A stretch of 64,000 nt of DNA. Source: Lyngbya sp. HA4199-MV5 (lineage in GTDB: Bacteria; Cyanobacteriota; Cyanobacteriia; Leptolyngbyales; Leptolyngbyaceae). A model generated the notes under the pieces. It ran no database searches. It was not told the origin of the DNA and saw only the letters and a list, made by a program, of their open reading frames with translations. Location of the stretch: positions 61,499 through 125,498 of the forward strand of contig JAHHHL010000020.1 of NCBI GenBank assembly GCA_019359375.1. Direction: 5' to 3'. Of the stretch, positions 25,152 through 35,637 are shown piece after piece (positions within the stretch are counted from its first letter, which is position 1; every line of letters starts with the position of its first letter). Position numbers and translations under genes: made by a program.

Positions 25152-26444
25152 ATGACGCTGGAGCAGCTAGATACGATCGCGCCCTCAACGCCTTTCCAGG
25201 TTCCCACCGCACAACGCTGGAACGAGGCAAATCAACGCACCGATTACGATGTGGCGATCGTGGGGGGAGGGCTAGTCGGTGCCACGTTAGCGTGTGCCCT
25301 GAAGGATTCTGGCTTGCAAGTGGTGCTGCTGGAGGCAAAACCTCAGTCGGATGCAGTGGCTAGAGGTCAGGCGTATCATATCAATCTCTCGTCCAGCCGC
25401 ATTTTTGAGGACATCGGTGTTTGGGATGAAATGCATCCTGGTGCCAATCCGATTGACCAAATTCATCTCTCGGATGCAGGCGATGCGGCAACGGTAACGT
25501 TTGTGCAAAAAGACTTAGGCACTGATATTTTGGGCTATGTAGCAGAGCATCGCGTGCTGTTAGAAGCGTTGCGACAGCGATTACATGACTGTTCCAATGT
25601 GACGTACCTGTGTCCCGCCCCCCTGGTGAAGACAATCGCGCTGGATGATGGGATTGAGTTGGAAGTCCTTCAGGATGGAGGGATTCAGCAGATGCAGACT
25701 CGCTTACTGGTAGCAGCGGATGGTGTGCGATCGCCCCTACGTCAGCAGGCAGGCATTCGCACACGGGGCTGGCAGTATTGGCAAACCTGCGTGGTTGCCT
25801 TCATCAAACCCGAAAAACCGCACCATAATATTGCCTATGAGCGGTTTCAGCCCGCTGGACCCTTTGCCATTCTGCCCTTGCCCAATAATCTTTGTCGCAT
25901 TGTCTGGACGGCTCCCAAAGCTGAAGCAGAGGCGATCATGGCGTTAGAGGAAAAAGCCTTTCTATCTGCACTGACCCAACGCTTTGGTGAACAGATGGGT
26001 GTCTTGGAACTGGTAGGCGATCGCGCTGTTTTTCCCACACAACTGATGCAGAGCGATCGCTATGTACTGCCTCGCTTGGCGCTGATTGGCGATGCGGCTC
26101 ACTGTTGCCATCCCGTTGGCGGACAGGGTGTCAACTTGGGCATTCGGGATGCGGCGGCATTAGCGCAAATCCTCCAGGCAGCGCACCAGCAAGGTGATGA
26201 TATTGGCTCGTTACGGGTGTTGAAACGCTACGATCGCTGGCGGCGCTGGGAGAACGTTATCATTTTGGGCTTTACAGATACACTGAATCGGGTTTTCTCA
26301 AACAGTTTCCCACCGCTGGTAGTGCTGCGTCGTTTGGGACTGTGGACGCTGCGATCGGTACCTCCAGCTAAACGGATTGCTCTCAAGCTCATGACGGGTT
26401 TAAGTGGACGGGCACCAAGGCTGGCTCAAGGTGAAAGGGAATAG
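25152..26444 (+). CDS. UbiH/COQ6-family FAD-dependent monooxygenase
   Basis: The 430-residue flavoprotein has an N-terminal Rossmann dinucleotide site (DVAIVGGGLVGATLACAL; GxGxxG) and, around residue 310, the second FAD motif LIGDAAHCCHPVGGQGVNLG. DG in LLVAADGVRSPLR is the third conserved motif. The family hydroxylates quinone precursors; in cyanobacteria a plastoquinone or related aromatic substrate is likely, but this is inference. The C-terminus has a short amphipathic helix (RRLGLWTLRSVPPAKRIALK) that could touch the membrane. I chose the ATG at 25152; an upstream TTG at 25134 adds six residues. It precedes the DUF39 gene by 42 bp, probably one operon. Confidence 0.9.
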   Translation: MTLEQLDTIAPSTPFQVPTAQRWNEANQRTDYDVAIVGGGLVGATLACALKDSGLQVVLLEAKPQSDAVARGQAYHINLSSSRIFEDIGVWDEMHPGANPIDQIHLSDAGDAATVTFVQKDLGTDILGYVAEHRVLLEALRQRLHDCSNVTYLCPAPLVKTIALDDGIELEVLQDGGIQQMQTRLLVAADGVRSPLRQQAGIRTRGWQYWQTCVVAFIKPEKPHHNIAYERFQPAGPFAILPLPNNLCRIVWTAPKAEAEAIMALEEKAFLSALTQRFGEQMGVLELVGDRAVFPTQLMQSDRYVLPRLALIGDAAHCCHPVGGQGVNLGIRDAAALAQILQAAHQQGDDIGSLRVLKRYDRWRRWENVIILGFTDTLNRVFSNSFPPLVVLRRLGLWTLRSVPPAKRIALKLMTGLSGRAPRLAQGERE

Positions 26445-26486
26445 GGTGTAGGGTGTAGGGTGTAGCCGCAAGACAATGTTCCCTCT

Positions 26487-27668
26487 ATGCGAACCATCGC
26501 CGAAATTAACGACAAAATTAGCCAGAAGCGAGCCGTCGTCTGGACAGTCGAAGAACTGAAGGCGCATGTGGCTGAACTGGGTGTCACGCAAGCGGCGAAA
26601 ACCGTTGATGTGATTACAACAGGCACGTTTGAGCCGATGGAATCCTCTGGAGCCATCATCAACCTTGGTCACACCGATCCGCCCATCAAAATTCGTCAAT
26701 GCTGGCTTGATGGCGTACCTGTCTATGCAGGGTTTGGGGCGGTTGACTTGTATTTGGGCGCGACGCAGGTAGGAGAGGTGATCGAGGGTGAAGAAAGCCG
26801 TGAGAAAGGTGGCGGCTATGTGATTGAAGATTTAATTGCAGGCAAACCCGTGCATTTGCGTGCCCTTGGGCAAGTCACAGATTGCTACCCACGTAGCTCC
26901 TTTGAAACGACGATCACCCGCGATACCATCAATCAGTTTTATCTCTTTAATCCTCGCAATCTCTATCAAAATTTTATTGTGGGGGTGAATGGGGGCGATC
27001 GTCCGCTCTTTACCTATCTGGGACCCCTCCAACCCCGTCTGGGAAATGCCGTTTACTCTAACCCAGGCGCAATCTCGCCGTTACTGAATGATCCAGACTT
27101 GCAGCTTGTGGGAATCGGCACTCGCATCTTTTTAGGCGGCGGCATTGGCTATGTGTCGTGGGAGGGCACCCAACACTTTCCCTTGCAGCGACGACTGCCC
27201 AATCGCACGCCGATCGGTCCTGCTGCCACGTTGGCGTTGATTGGCGACGCGAAACAAATGGATGCTCGCTGGGTGCGGGGCTGTTACTTTAGAAGCTATG
27301 GACCGTCACTCATGCTGGGCGTAGGTGTGCCGCTGCCCGTCTTGCATGAGGAAGTGGTTGCCCGCTGCACGATTCAGGATCAAGATCTGGTTGCGCCTGT
27401 GGTCGATTTTTCGATTCCGCGACGGGTGCGCCCAACGTTTGGGTTGGTCAGTTACTCGCAGTTGAAGCTGGGACGCATCACGATCGATGGCAAGACCGTG
27501 AGAGTAGCTCCCCTTGCCAGCCTGTTTCTCTCTCGTCAGGTGGCGATCGAGCTGAAGCAATGGATCGATGCAGGAACGTTCACCTTGACCGAATTTGTAG
27601 CACCCATTCCCGCCGATCGCGCGTTTCGACCGCAGGATGCCTGGGGAACCCAACGTGCGATCGACTGA
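26487..27668 (+). CDS. DUF39 homocysteine biosynthesis protein
   Basis: A 393-residue HcyBio (DUF39) protein. In methanogens, members of this family convert aspartate semialdehyde to homocysteine with a reduced sulfur source, together with a ferredoxin-type partner. Recognisable segments are MRTIAEINDKISQKRAVVWT, TTGTFEPMESSGAIINLGHT, GIGTRIFLGGGIGYVSWEGT and GCYFRSYGPSLMLGVGVPLP. A cysteine in RQCWLDGVPVYAGFGAVD is a candidate catalytic residue. It follows the FAD monooxygenase by 42 bp; the spacer has a short GGGTGTA tandem. No NIL/ferredoxin partner gene is visible next to it. Confidence 0.88.
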   Translation: MRTIAEINDKISQKRAVVWTVEELKAHVAELGVTQAAKTVDVITTGTFEPMESSGAIINLGHTDPPIKIRQCWLDGVPVYAGFGAVDLYLGATQVGEVIEGEESREKGGGYVIEDLIAGKPVHLRALGQVTDCYPRSSFETTITRDTINQFYLFNPRNLYQNFIVGVNGGDRPLFTYLGPLQPRLGNAVYSNPGAISPLLNDPDLQLVGIGTRIFLGGGIGYVSWEGTQHFPLQRRLPNRTPIGPAATLALIGDAKQMDARWVRGCYFRSYGPSLMLGVGVPLPVLHEEVVARCTIQDQDLVAPVVDFSIPRRVRPTFGLVSYSQLKLGRITIDGKTVRVAPLASLFLSRQVAIELKQWIDAGTFTLTEFVAPIPADRAFRPQDAWGTQRAID

Positions 27669-27739
27669 CCGCGTGGATCCAAAAAACGCAAGCGCTAGAA
27701 CGAGTTGTCCAGCGCCTGGTCGAGTGACTTTTGCTTGTT

Positions 27740-28954
27740 TTAGCCTTCGCTCGTTGGCTCAGTTCGCTTCACGGGTTTTGGCAAGGGTTCGCGGCGTGGG
27801 CTACTCGTCGTAGGTGCTGCACCTCTACCACCACCAGCAGGACGCGTTTTCCGCTGGGGAGGACGGCGATCGCCCCCACGTTTGAAGCCTGCGCTGGCGG
27901 TCTTTTTCTTGGGTGGCACAAGTCCGATCGGGGTACCACTCGTTACCACCAAGGCTGCACTCCGTCGCTCTACCTGAAGATCCCAAAAGTAGCCCAAGGC
28001 TTTGGGACTGCTTAAGACACCATCCAACCGGAGCTTGAACGCCTTTTCACGATCAGCCGTTTTGCGGGGAGCCTGCTGAATTTTGACTACAATCTGCTGC
28101 TCTTCAGCCGAGTAAAAGACCACTTCACCGCGAATGGAGAAGTAGTTTTCATCTAGACCAGAATCATCAGACGCTTGGGTAGAGGCGGTTTCCGCTGGGG
28201 GAGACGGCTCAGGCGGAGTCTCTAATGCGGTATCTAGCTCGGCAGCGTCTTCTGTTTCTTCTTCTGCTTTGTTCAGCTTGTCTGGTTCCCAAACACCGAC
28301 AATCTGTACATGTAAATCCTGCCGCATTTCACGGGTGCGAGGATATACCACCCACAAATGCTCTTGTTCCAGGTCAAGATGGTTCCGTACTAGGCTCATC
28401 ACGCGTCCCAGTAACACGGCTTCTACTTCAGTGCCCTCGTTCGTTATCATGGCACCGCGCGTGAATTGCTCCTCAGAGGGAGTGTATCGACCACGCACCA
28501 GCCCGATCGCGCGATATTGCTTCGGTTCGCTGGGTGGTGGAATGGGTTGCTGTCGGAGCGTTTGAGCCGTTGCTTCAGACGTGCTCGCAAGGCTGGTCTC
28601 TGCTTGCACAACTCCAGCATCAGGTTTGGGCGGCTGGGAAACGGTCTCTAGAGGAGCTTTGGCAACCGCTGCTTGGGGAGTCGTCACCTGTGCTGCAACT
28701 GGTTGTGCAACAGGCGGCGGCTGAGGACGGTTCACAGGACGCATTAACGGTCGTTTGGGCACGAGGGGCGTTGTGCTCGCTGGAGGACTGCCTTCAACAG
28801 CATCCAATGTCAGATCGGTCGGGGTTTCTTTCACCGTGGATGCCTCTGTTGGAGTTGATTCAGACACAGCAGCGGGCTGCTCTGGCACGGGGTTAGTTTC
28901 TTCGGGCAAAGGAGACTTAGAGGGTTGGGAGGAGCGATCAGGCTGGGGACTCAT
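27740..28954 (-). CDS. Pro/Ala-rich conserved cyanobacterial protein, unknown function
   Basis: The protein has three parts. The N-terminal ~150 residues are Pro/Glu/Thr/Ala-rich and disordered. A central folded segment begins YRAIGLVRGRYTPSEEQFTR and continues to WVVYPRTREMRQDLHVQIVG. After an acidic linker a second folded segment (YFSIRGEVVFYSAEEQQIVV, then LSSPKALGYFWDLQVERRSA) leads to a basic Arg/Pro/Gly-rich tail (RRPPQRKTRPAGGGRGA). The basic RGG-like tail suggests nucleic-acid binding, but this is only inference. An upstream ATG at 28987 adds 11 residues; I prefer 28954 with low certainty. I recognise it as a recurring cyanobacterial hypothetical. Confidence 0.75.
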   Translation of the reverse strand: MSPQPDRSSQPSKSPLPEETNPVPEQPAAVSESTPTEASTVKETPTDLTLDAVEGSPPASTTPLVPKRPLMRPVNRPQPPPVAQPVAAQVTTPQAAVAKAPLETVSQPPKPDAGVVQAETSLASTSEATAQTLRQQPIPPPSEPKQYRAIGLVRGRYTPSEEQFTRGAMITNEGTEVEAVLLGRVMSLVRNHLDLEQEHLWVVYPRTREMRQDLHVQIVGVWEPDKLNKAEEETEDAAELDTALETPPEPSPPAETASTQASDDSGLDENYFSIRGEVVFYSAEEQQIVVKIQQAPRKTADREKAFKLRLDGVLSSPKALGYFWDLQVERRSAALVVTSGTPIGLVPPKKKTASAGFKRGGDRRPPQRKTRPAGGGRGAAPTTSSPRREPLPKPVKRTEPTSEG

Positions 28955-28987
28955 AGGCTTTAACTCGGTCTGAGCGCACGATAGCAT

Positions 28988-29363
28988 CAGTCAGCATATT
29001 GTACTGAATGCATCGAAGCCGTGGACTAATCCGCAAGGTTTGCGGAAGGTTTACAAAAAAATGAACCTGTAGGTTTTTAGGTCTACACCACATGCGATCA
29101 AGCGCTTCAGAAACTGAAGCCTTTAACCGTAAGAACTCAGTCTTAACATGGGCGATCGACTGACAGCAAGATGAATAGACCTATCATACCCAAACACAAA
29201 CGGCTGAAAGCGTCCAAAAAGGGTTGAAAGCAATCGTAAGCGGCTCCACTGTCCGTCTGCGTATCCAGCATCACGAGATCAAGCGATCGCCTGATTTATT
29301 TAGTAAGTTCAAAACATCTTTTAAGTTCAGTAAAGACTAAACTCGCTGTGCTAAGCTGTGACT
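28988..29363. other. Divergent spacer upstream of the GbsR-type regulator
   Basis: This 370-bp region between divergent genes has no ORF. It contains a near-direct repeat of short AGGTTT motifs (29035-29080) and no recognisable -35/-10 pair. It should hold the promoters of both flanking genes. Confidence 0.5.
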
Positions 29364-29909
29364 ATGAGTGCAGTAGTCCCGCCAAACCTTGACCCAACTT
29401 TGATGAAGCAGTCCCCAGAGCCTGAGCAGCAGCAGTTTGTCGAAACCGTCGGCATCTCCTTTGAGCTGGTAGGCTTGCCACGGATGGCGGGGCGCATCCT
29501 CGGTTGGCTGCTCATTTCCAATCCTCCGCATCAATCACCTGGTGAGCTAGCAGACGTGCTACAAGCCAGCAAAGGTTCCATCAGTACCATGACACGCTTA
29601 TTAACGCAGATTGGTTTAATTGAGCGGACTAGCTTGCCTGGGCACCGACGAGATTATTTTCGGATCAAGCCGAATGCCTGGGCGGAGTTGACAAAGCAGC
29701 GCATTTTGCAAATCAAAACCTTTCGTGAGCTTGCAGAGCAGGGGTTAGCGCTCACTCACAGCCATTCTCCTCAGTTGCGTCAACGGTTAGAAGAAATGCA
29801 CGCGGTGCATGCTTTTCTAGAGCAAGAACTGCCTTTGATGATGGAGCGCTGGGAGCAGCAGGCTCGACACTTACAAATGGCGATCGATGAGCCGAGCCAG
29901 GTTCGCTGA
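29364..29909 (+). CDS. GbsR/MarR-type transcription regulator
   Basis: A 181-residue winged-helix protein. The helix-turn-helix region is SPGELADVLQASKGSISTMT RLL (two parts around residues 65-90), followed by a wing GLIERTSLPGHRRDYFRI. A C-terminal helical segment (LRQRLEEMHAVHAFLEQELP) serves dimerisation. The FVETVGISFELVGLPRMAGR start is typical of the GbsR branch, which in Bacillus responds to choline. Here it sits directly before an HlyD-MacB-type efflux cluster and probably controls it. I chose the ATG at 29364; a GTG two codons upstream is possible. Confidence 0.88.
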   Translation: MSAVVPPNLDPTLMKQSPEPEQQQFVETVGISFELVGLPRMAGRILGWLLISNPPHQSPGELADVLQASKGSISTMTRLLTQIGLIERTSLPGHRRDYFRIKPNAWAELTKQRILQIKTFRELAEQGLALTHSHSPQLRQRLEEMHAVHAFLEQELPLMMERWEQQARHLQMAIDEPSQVR

Positions 29910-29979
29910 TCGTCGTGGGCTATCAAGGAAACTTCTAGCCATAAATTACCTTTTTCATATAGGGCATCCTGTCCGCAAC

Positions 29980-29996
29980 GCGAGCGAGACGCTCGC
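29980..29996. repeat. GCGAGCG-AGA-CGCTCGC hairpin
   Basis: A 7-bp stem with a 3-nt loop, part of the same dispersed family as the palindrome at 634-663. It lies between the regulator gene and the HlyD-type gene. Confidence 0.75.
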
Positions 29997-30144
29997 ACTA
30001 CAGCTAGATTCCGCTTTAGAAAGCATCTAAGCGCTTGTTTCGATTAAGTGTTTCAAGTCTTCTGTTCCAGGTCTTCAGTCTCACGCTTCTTTGTCACGAT
30101 CGCAGTCAACCACGCCTCCTCTCCCTTTAAACCCTCTTCCTCCC

Positions 30145-31494
30145 ATGCAACGTTCTTTTGGCAAAGTTACCAAGTCAACTCCCTGGATGGTGGGACTGGT
30201 CGCAGCCAGTCTGGTCGGTCTCGCTGCCGTCGCGATGCCACTGATGCGTCAATCCGCACCGAAGCAGCCTTTGAGTGAATTAACGGTGCCTGTACAGGCA
30301 AAAGATACGACTGCCCGCATTACGGCGAATGGCGAGGTGCAGGCGGTGAAAGAACTAAACCTGAACCCCAAAACCGCTGGTCGGCTAGAAGCGCTGTTGG
30401 TGCAACGGGGCGATCGCGTCAAGCAGGGGCAGATCGTCGCCCGGATGGAAACCAGAGAACTGCAAGCCGATCGTGCCCAGGCACAGGCAGAACTGGCGAA
30501 GGCACAGGCAAACCTCTCACTCTTACGAGCAGGCAACCGTCCCGAAGCGATCGCTCAGGCGCAGGCAAGTGCGAACCAGGCAAAGGCGCAAATTACCTCT
30601 GCCCAAACTCGGTTAGATTTAGCCTTGCAGCGATCGCAGCGAAACCGCGAACTCGCCACCGATGGCGCGATTAGCCGCGATAAGCTCGACGAAGTGCTGA
30701 ATGAAGAACAAAGCGCTAGAGCGAATCTAGAGCAGGCAAAAGCGGGCTACAACAGCCTTTTGCAGCAATTTGACCAGCAGAAAAATGGTGCCCGCATTCA
30801 AGAAGTGGAGCAAGCCGCCGCACAGGTACAGGCAGCTCAGGCAAGCGTGGATAAAATCGACGTGCAGCTTGATGATGCCGTCATTCGTGCCCCTTTTGAT
30901 GGGGTCATCACGCAAACAGGCGCAGAAGTGGGTGCCTTTGTTGCCCCTACCAGCTTTGCCTCTAGCACCTCCTCTGCAACCTATGTCGCCAATCTTGCCA
31001 GCGATCTGGAGGTGAAAGCTAAGGTGCCAGAAGTAGACATCTCTCAAATCCGGTTAGGGCAGTCCGTTGAAATTCGAGCCGGAGCCTATCCCGACCAGAC
31101 CTTTAAAGGCACGGTGCAACGAATTTCGCCCAAGGCTGAAGAGGAAGATGCCACCCAAAAAGGAGTCGTCACCTTTGCCGTCTGGGTCAAACTCGACACG
31201 GGCAAAGATCTGCTGCGATCGGGTATGAAAGACATCGACCTGATCTTTTTGGGTAAGCAACTCAAACAAGCGCTGATGGTGCCAACGGTGGCGATCGTCA
31301 CCGACAAAGGGCAGACGGGCGTATTGGTTCCCGATGCTCAGCAAAAACCCAAATTTCAATCGGTTGTCGTGGGTGCCACGATCGGCAACGAAACTCAAAT
31401 TTTGAGCGGTGTTCAACCCGGCAAACAAGTCTTCGTTGAGCTACCGGAAGGTCAGAAGCTCGAAAACATCACGCAAGGCGTGAATCAGAAATAA
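30145..31494 (+). CDS. HlyD/MacA-family periplasmic adaptor protein
   Basis: This 449-residue membrane-fusion protein links an inner-membrane transporter to the outer membrane. One N-terminal membrane anchor (WMVGLVAASLVGLAAVAMPL) is followed by a split biotinyl-lipoyl domain (ITANGEVQAVKELNLNPKTA and DAVIRAPFDGVITQTGAEVG), between which lies a long coiled-coil hairpin (~100-225, Ala/Gln-rich: ADRAQAQAELAKAQANLSLL). A beta-barrel and membrane-proximal domain complete it. I chose the ATG at 30145 (MQRSFGKVTK), which follows a CTCTTCCTCCC tract instead of a Shine-Dalgarno sequence. With the following permease and ATPase it forms a tripartite MacAB-like exporter; the substrate is unknown. Confidence 0.92.
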   Translation: MQRSFGKVTKSTPWMVGLVAASLVGLAAVAMPLMRQSAPKQPLSELTVPVQAKDTTARITANGEVQAVKELNLNPKTAGRLEALLVQRGDRVKQGQIVARMETRELQADRAQAQAELAKAQANLSLLRAGNRPEAIAQAQASANQAKAQITSAQTRLDLALQRSQRNRELATDGAISRDKLDEVLNEEQSARANLEQAKAGYNSLLQQFDQQKNGARIQEVEQAAAQVQAAQASVDKIDVQLDDAVIRAPFDGVITQTGAEVGAFVAPTSFASSTSSATYVANLASDLEVKAKVPEVDISQIRLGQSVEIRAGAYPDQTFKGTVQRISPKAEEEDATQKGVVTFAVWVKLDTGKDLLRSGMKDIDLIFLGKQLKQALMVPTVAIVTDKGQTGVLVPDAQQKPKFQSVVVGATIGNETQILSGVQPGKQVFVELPEGQKLENITQGVNQK

Positions 31495-31620
31495 GGAGAT
31501 TTTCAATAAAAAATGTACCGCTTGGTAGGGGGCAGGTTTTGCCAGGATCGTTGCCTCTAGCCGATCATATTCGCGTCAAACCTGCCCCTACGGGTATTTT
31601 GTTTGCTAGAAATCTCCTAA
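31492..31620. repeat. MITE-like element abutting the adaptor gene stop codon
   Basis: The ends TAAGGAGATTT (31492-31502) and AAATCTCCTAA (31610-31620) are inverted repeats with one mismatch. An inner pair GTAGGGGGCAGGTTTTG and CAAACCTGCCCCTAC strengthens the hairpin. The first three bases, TAA, are the stop codon of the HlyD-type gene. The element separates it from the permease gene. Confidence 0.8.
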
Positions 31621-31678
31621 GTCTAAATGCTAAAGGCTAAAAAACTTAGCCTTCATCCTTTATCCTTTCCTCCCCCCT

Positions 31679-32896
31679 ATGGATTTACTCGAAAGCGGCA
31701 AAATGGCAGTCAAAACGCTGACTGCAAATAAACTCCGAAGCGTGCTGACGATGCTGGGCATTGTGATTGGCAATGCATCGGTGATCGCGATGGTGGGTAT
31801 TGGGCAGGGTGCTCAAAAGCTGGCATCCGAGCAGTTTGAGTCGCTGGGACCCAATGTACTGTTTGTTTCACCAGGCAACCCTGAGGCTCGCAGCCGGGTT
31901 TCGGATGTGCCTAAAACGCTGGTGCTGGAAGATGCCAAGGCGATCGCAGTGCAGGTGCCGTCCATCAAAGAAGTTGCGCCCCAGCGCCAGAGTCAGATGA
32001 CGATCGTGTACAAAAACCTCAATACGAGTGCGTCGGTGGTGGGTACTACGCCTGAATTTCTGTCGGTGCGAAGCTTTGATATGGCGAAAGGGCGCTTTCT
32101 CAGTGAGCAAGATGTCAAGCGAGACACGCAAGTAGTGGCGTTAGGATCGGATTTAGCCAGTCGCTTCTTTGGTAATGGTGATCCCATTGGGCAGCAGATT
32201 CGCATTCAAGGCACCAGCTTTCAGGTCATCGGCGTGTTGCAGGCAAAAGGGTCATTTTTAGGCAGTAACCAGGACAATACCGCCTACATGCCGATTACAA
32301 CCCATGCCTATCGCCTCACTGGACGCACCTCGCCCTACGGTTTGGATGTCACTGTGATTTCCATTTCAGCGAAGAATGAAACCAATATTCGTGCGGCTCA
32401 GTTTCAAATCACGAATTTATTGCGGCTACGGCACAAGATTGTGGATAGTGACGACTTTCAGGTGCAAACGCAAAAAGATGTGCTGACGATCGTGGACACC
32501 ATTACGGGCGGCTTAACCGCAATGCTCGCCGCGATCGCCGGAATTTCGCTTCTGGTAGGCGGCATCGGCATCATGAACATCATGCTCGTTTCCGTCACCG
32601 AACGCACCCAGGAAATCGGTTTACGCAAAGCGATCGGCGCTTCCCGGCGAGATATTTTGATTCAATTCATGATTGAAGCCGTCATTCTCTCCGCTGCTGG
32701 TGGCTTGTTAGGAACGACGATCGGCATCAGCGGCATTCTCGCGGTCGGTGCGGTCACCCCCCTCAAAGCCAGCGTTTCACCAATGGCGATCGTCCTTGCT
32801 GTCGGAGTTTCAGGCGGCATCGGCTTATTCTTCGGTGTCGTTCCTGCCCGACAAGCCGCGAAACTCGACCCGATCGTGGCGTTGAGAAGCACTTAG
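31679..32896 (+). CDS. MacB/FtsX-type ABC transporter permease
   Basis: A 405-residue permease with one membrane segment near the N-terminus (residues ~20-45), a large periplasmic MacB-PCD domain (~50-270) and three C-terminal membrane segments (FtsX domain; IAGISLLVGGIGIMNIMLVS, AVILSAAGGLLGTTIGISGI, VVPARQAAKLDPIVALRST). ERTQEIGLRKAIGASRRDIL is the typical coupling region. Such permeases work as mechanotransmitters driven by a separate ATPase, here the downstream gene. The start codon follows a TCCTCCCCCC tract without a Shine-Dalgarno sequence. The preceding MITE may interrupt the operon. Confidence 0.93.
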   Translation: MDLLESGKMAVKTLTANKLRSVLTMLGIVIGNASVIAMVGIGQGAQKLASEQFESLGPNVLFVSPGNPEARSRVSDVPKTLVLEDAKAIAVQVPSIKEVAPQRQSQMTIVYKNLNTSASVVGTTPEFLSVRSFDMAKGRFLSEQDVKRDTQVVALGSDLASRFFGNGDPIGQQIRIQGTSFQVIGVLQAKGSFLGSNQDNTAYMPITTHAYRLTGRTSPYGLDVTVISISAKNETNIRAAQFQITNLLRLRHKIVDSDDFQVQTQKDVLTIVDTITGGLTAMLAAIAGISLLVGGIGIMNIMLVSVTERTQEIGLRKAIGASRRDILIQFMIEAVILSAAGGLLGTTIGISGILAVGAVTPLKASVSPMAIVLAVGVSGGIGLFFGVVPARQAAKLDPIVALRST

Positions 32897-32919
32897 TGGG
32901 AAGTTGTTAGTTGTTGGTT

Positions 32920-33200
32920 GTTAGAAGGCAGAAGGCAGAAGGCAGAGGGCAGAGGGCAGAAGGCAAGGAAGTTTTTGGCTTTTAGTCCTTAGAAGGAGTC
33001 AGGAACAGCTCAGAAACTAACAACTTTTCTTGAATATCCTTCCCTGAATGACTGAAAGGCTTGACGGGCTATACAACTAACAACTGGTTCAACTCAAAAC
33101 TCAAAACTCCAGCCTTCATCCCTCATCCCTATTCCTTCTGCCCTCTGCCTCCTGCCTTCTGCCTAGCCTTTCCCCCTTGCCCCCTTTCCCCCTTCCCCCC
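32920..33200. repeat. Low-complexity GCAGAAG-type tracts within an operon
   Basis: The 305-bp spacer between permease and ATPase genes starts with repeated heptamers of GAAGGCA/GAGGGCA (32925-32967) and ends with their complements and C-runs (TTCTGCCCTCTGCCTCCTGC, then CCCCCTT runs, 33136-33200). The two tracts are of opposite sense and could pair in RNA. No ORF is evident. Confidence 0.75.
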
Positions 33201-33201
33201 T

Positions 33202-33921
33202 ATGCCTACCTCCACCATTATTCGGCTTGAAGACATTTACAAAATCTACGGCTCTGGTGAAACAGAAGTGCAGGCGCTGGCGGGCGTGGATTTGACGATC
33301 GAGCAGGGGGAGTATTGCGCCATTATGGGTGCGTCGGGTTCGGGCAAATCCACGATGATGAATGTGATTGGCTGTCTCGATCGTCCGACCGAGGGGCATT
33401 ACTACCTGGATGGTGAAGATGTCGCTCAGTTGGACGATACGACGCTGGCTCATGTGCGGAATCGGAAGCTGGGGTTTGTGTTTCAGCAGTTTCATCTCCT
33501 GCCGCAGCTATCAGCGATCGAAAACGTGATGCTGCCGATGGTATATGCCAATGTGCCCGATCGAGAACGGCGCGATCGGGCAGTGGAAGCGTTGACTCGT
33601 GTAGGGTTGGCGAACCGGATGAACAACAAACCGTTTCAGCTATCGGGTGGACAGCAGCAGCGGGTTGCCATTGCACGGGCGATCGTCAACCGTCCAGTCG
33701 TGTTGCTGGCAGATGAACCAACGGGCGCGCTGGATTCTCACACCACAGTTGAAATCCTCAACATTTTTACGGAACTCAACGTTAGTGGAATTACGGTGGT
33801 AATGGTGACGCATGAAGCCGATGTTGCTCGACGTACCAACCGCGTGATCTGGTTCAAAGATGGTCAAGTCGTCCACCCGCATTTAGCGCCCGAAGAGTTA
33901 AGCCAGTTTGTTGCAGCGTGA
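33202..33921 (+). CDS. MacB/LolD-type ABC transporter ATPase
   Basis: The 239-residue ATPase has Walker A GASGSGKS (43-50), a Q-loop [19 protein letters not shown], signature [15 protein letters not shown], Walker [14 protein letters not shown] and the H-loop [12 protein letters not shown]. It energises the upstream FtsX-type permease. I chose the ATG at 33202 ([17 protein letters not shown]); the frame extends upstream but only through low-complexity C-rich DNA. No Shine-Dalgarno sequence is present: the start is preceded by CCCTTCCCCCCT. Confidence 0.94.
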   Translation: MPTSTIIRLEDIYKIYGSGETEVQALAGVDLTIEQGEYCAIMGASGSGKSTMMNVIGCLDRPTEGHYYLDGEDVAQLDDTTLAHVRNRKLGFVFQQFHLLPQLSAIENVMLPMVYANVPDRERRDRAVEALTRVGLANRMNNKPFQLSGGQQQRVAIARAIVNRPVVLLADEPTGALDSHTTVEILNIFTELNVSGITVVMVTHEADVARRTNRVIWFKDGQVVHPHLAPEELSQFVAA

Positions 33922-34062
33922 GATAGTGGTCAGCGGTCAGCTTAGGAGTTGTTAGTTGTTAGTTGTTGGTTGTTAGTGCATGAATCTTTCCTGACTCCTT
34001 CTAAAAACTAAAAACCAAAAACTCCTTTGCCTTCTGCCTTCTGCCCTCTGCCTTCTGCCTTT

Positions 34063-35637
<1,575 letters not shown>

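Noticed and set aside
33061..33201. N-terminal extension of the ABC ATPase
   Set aside because: The extra 47 residues are Pro/Cys/Phe-rich translation of C/T repeats; the ATPase domain starts right after the ATG at 33202.
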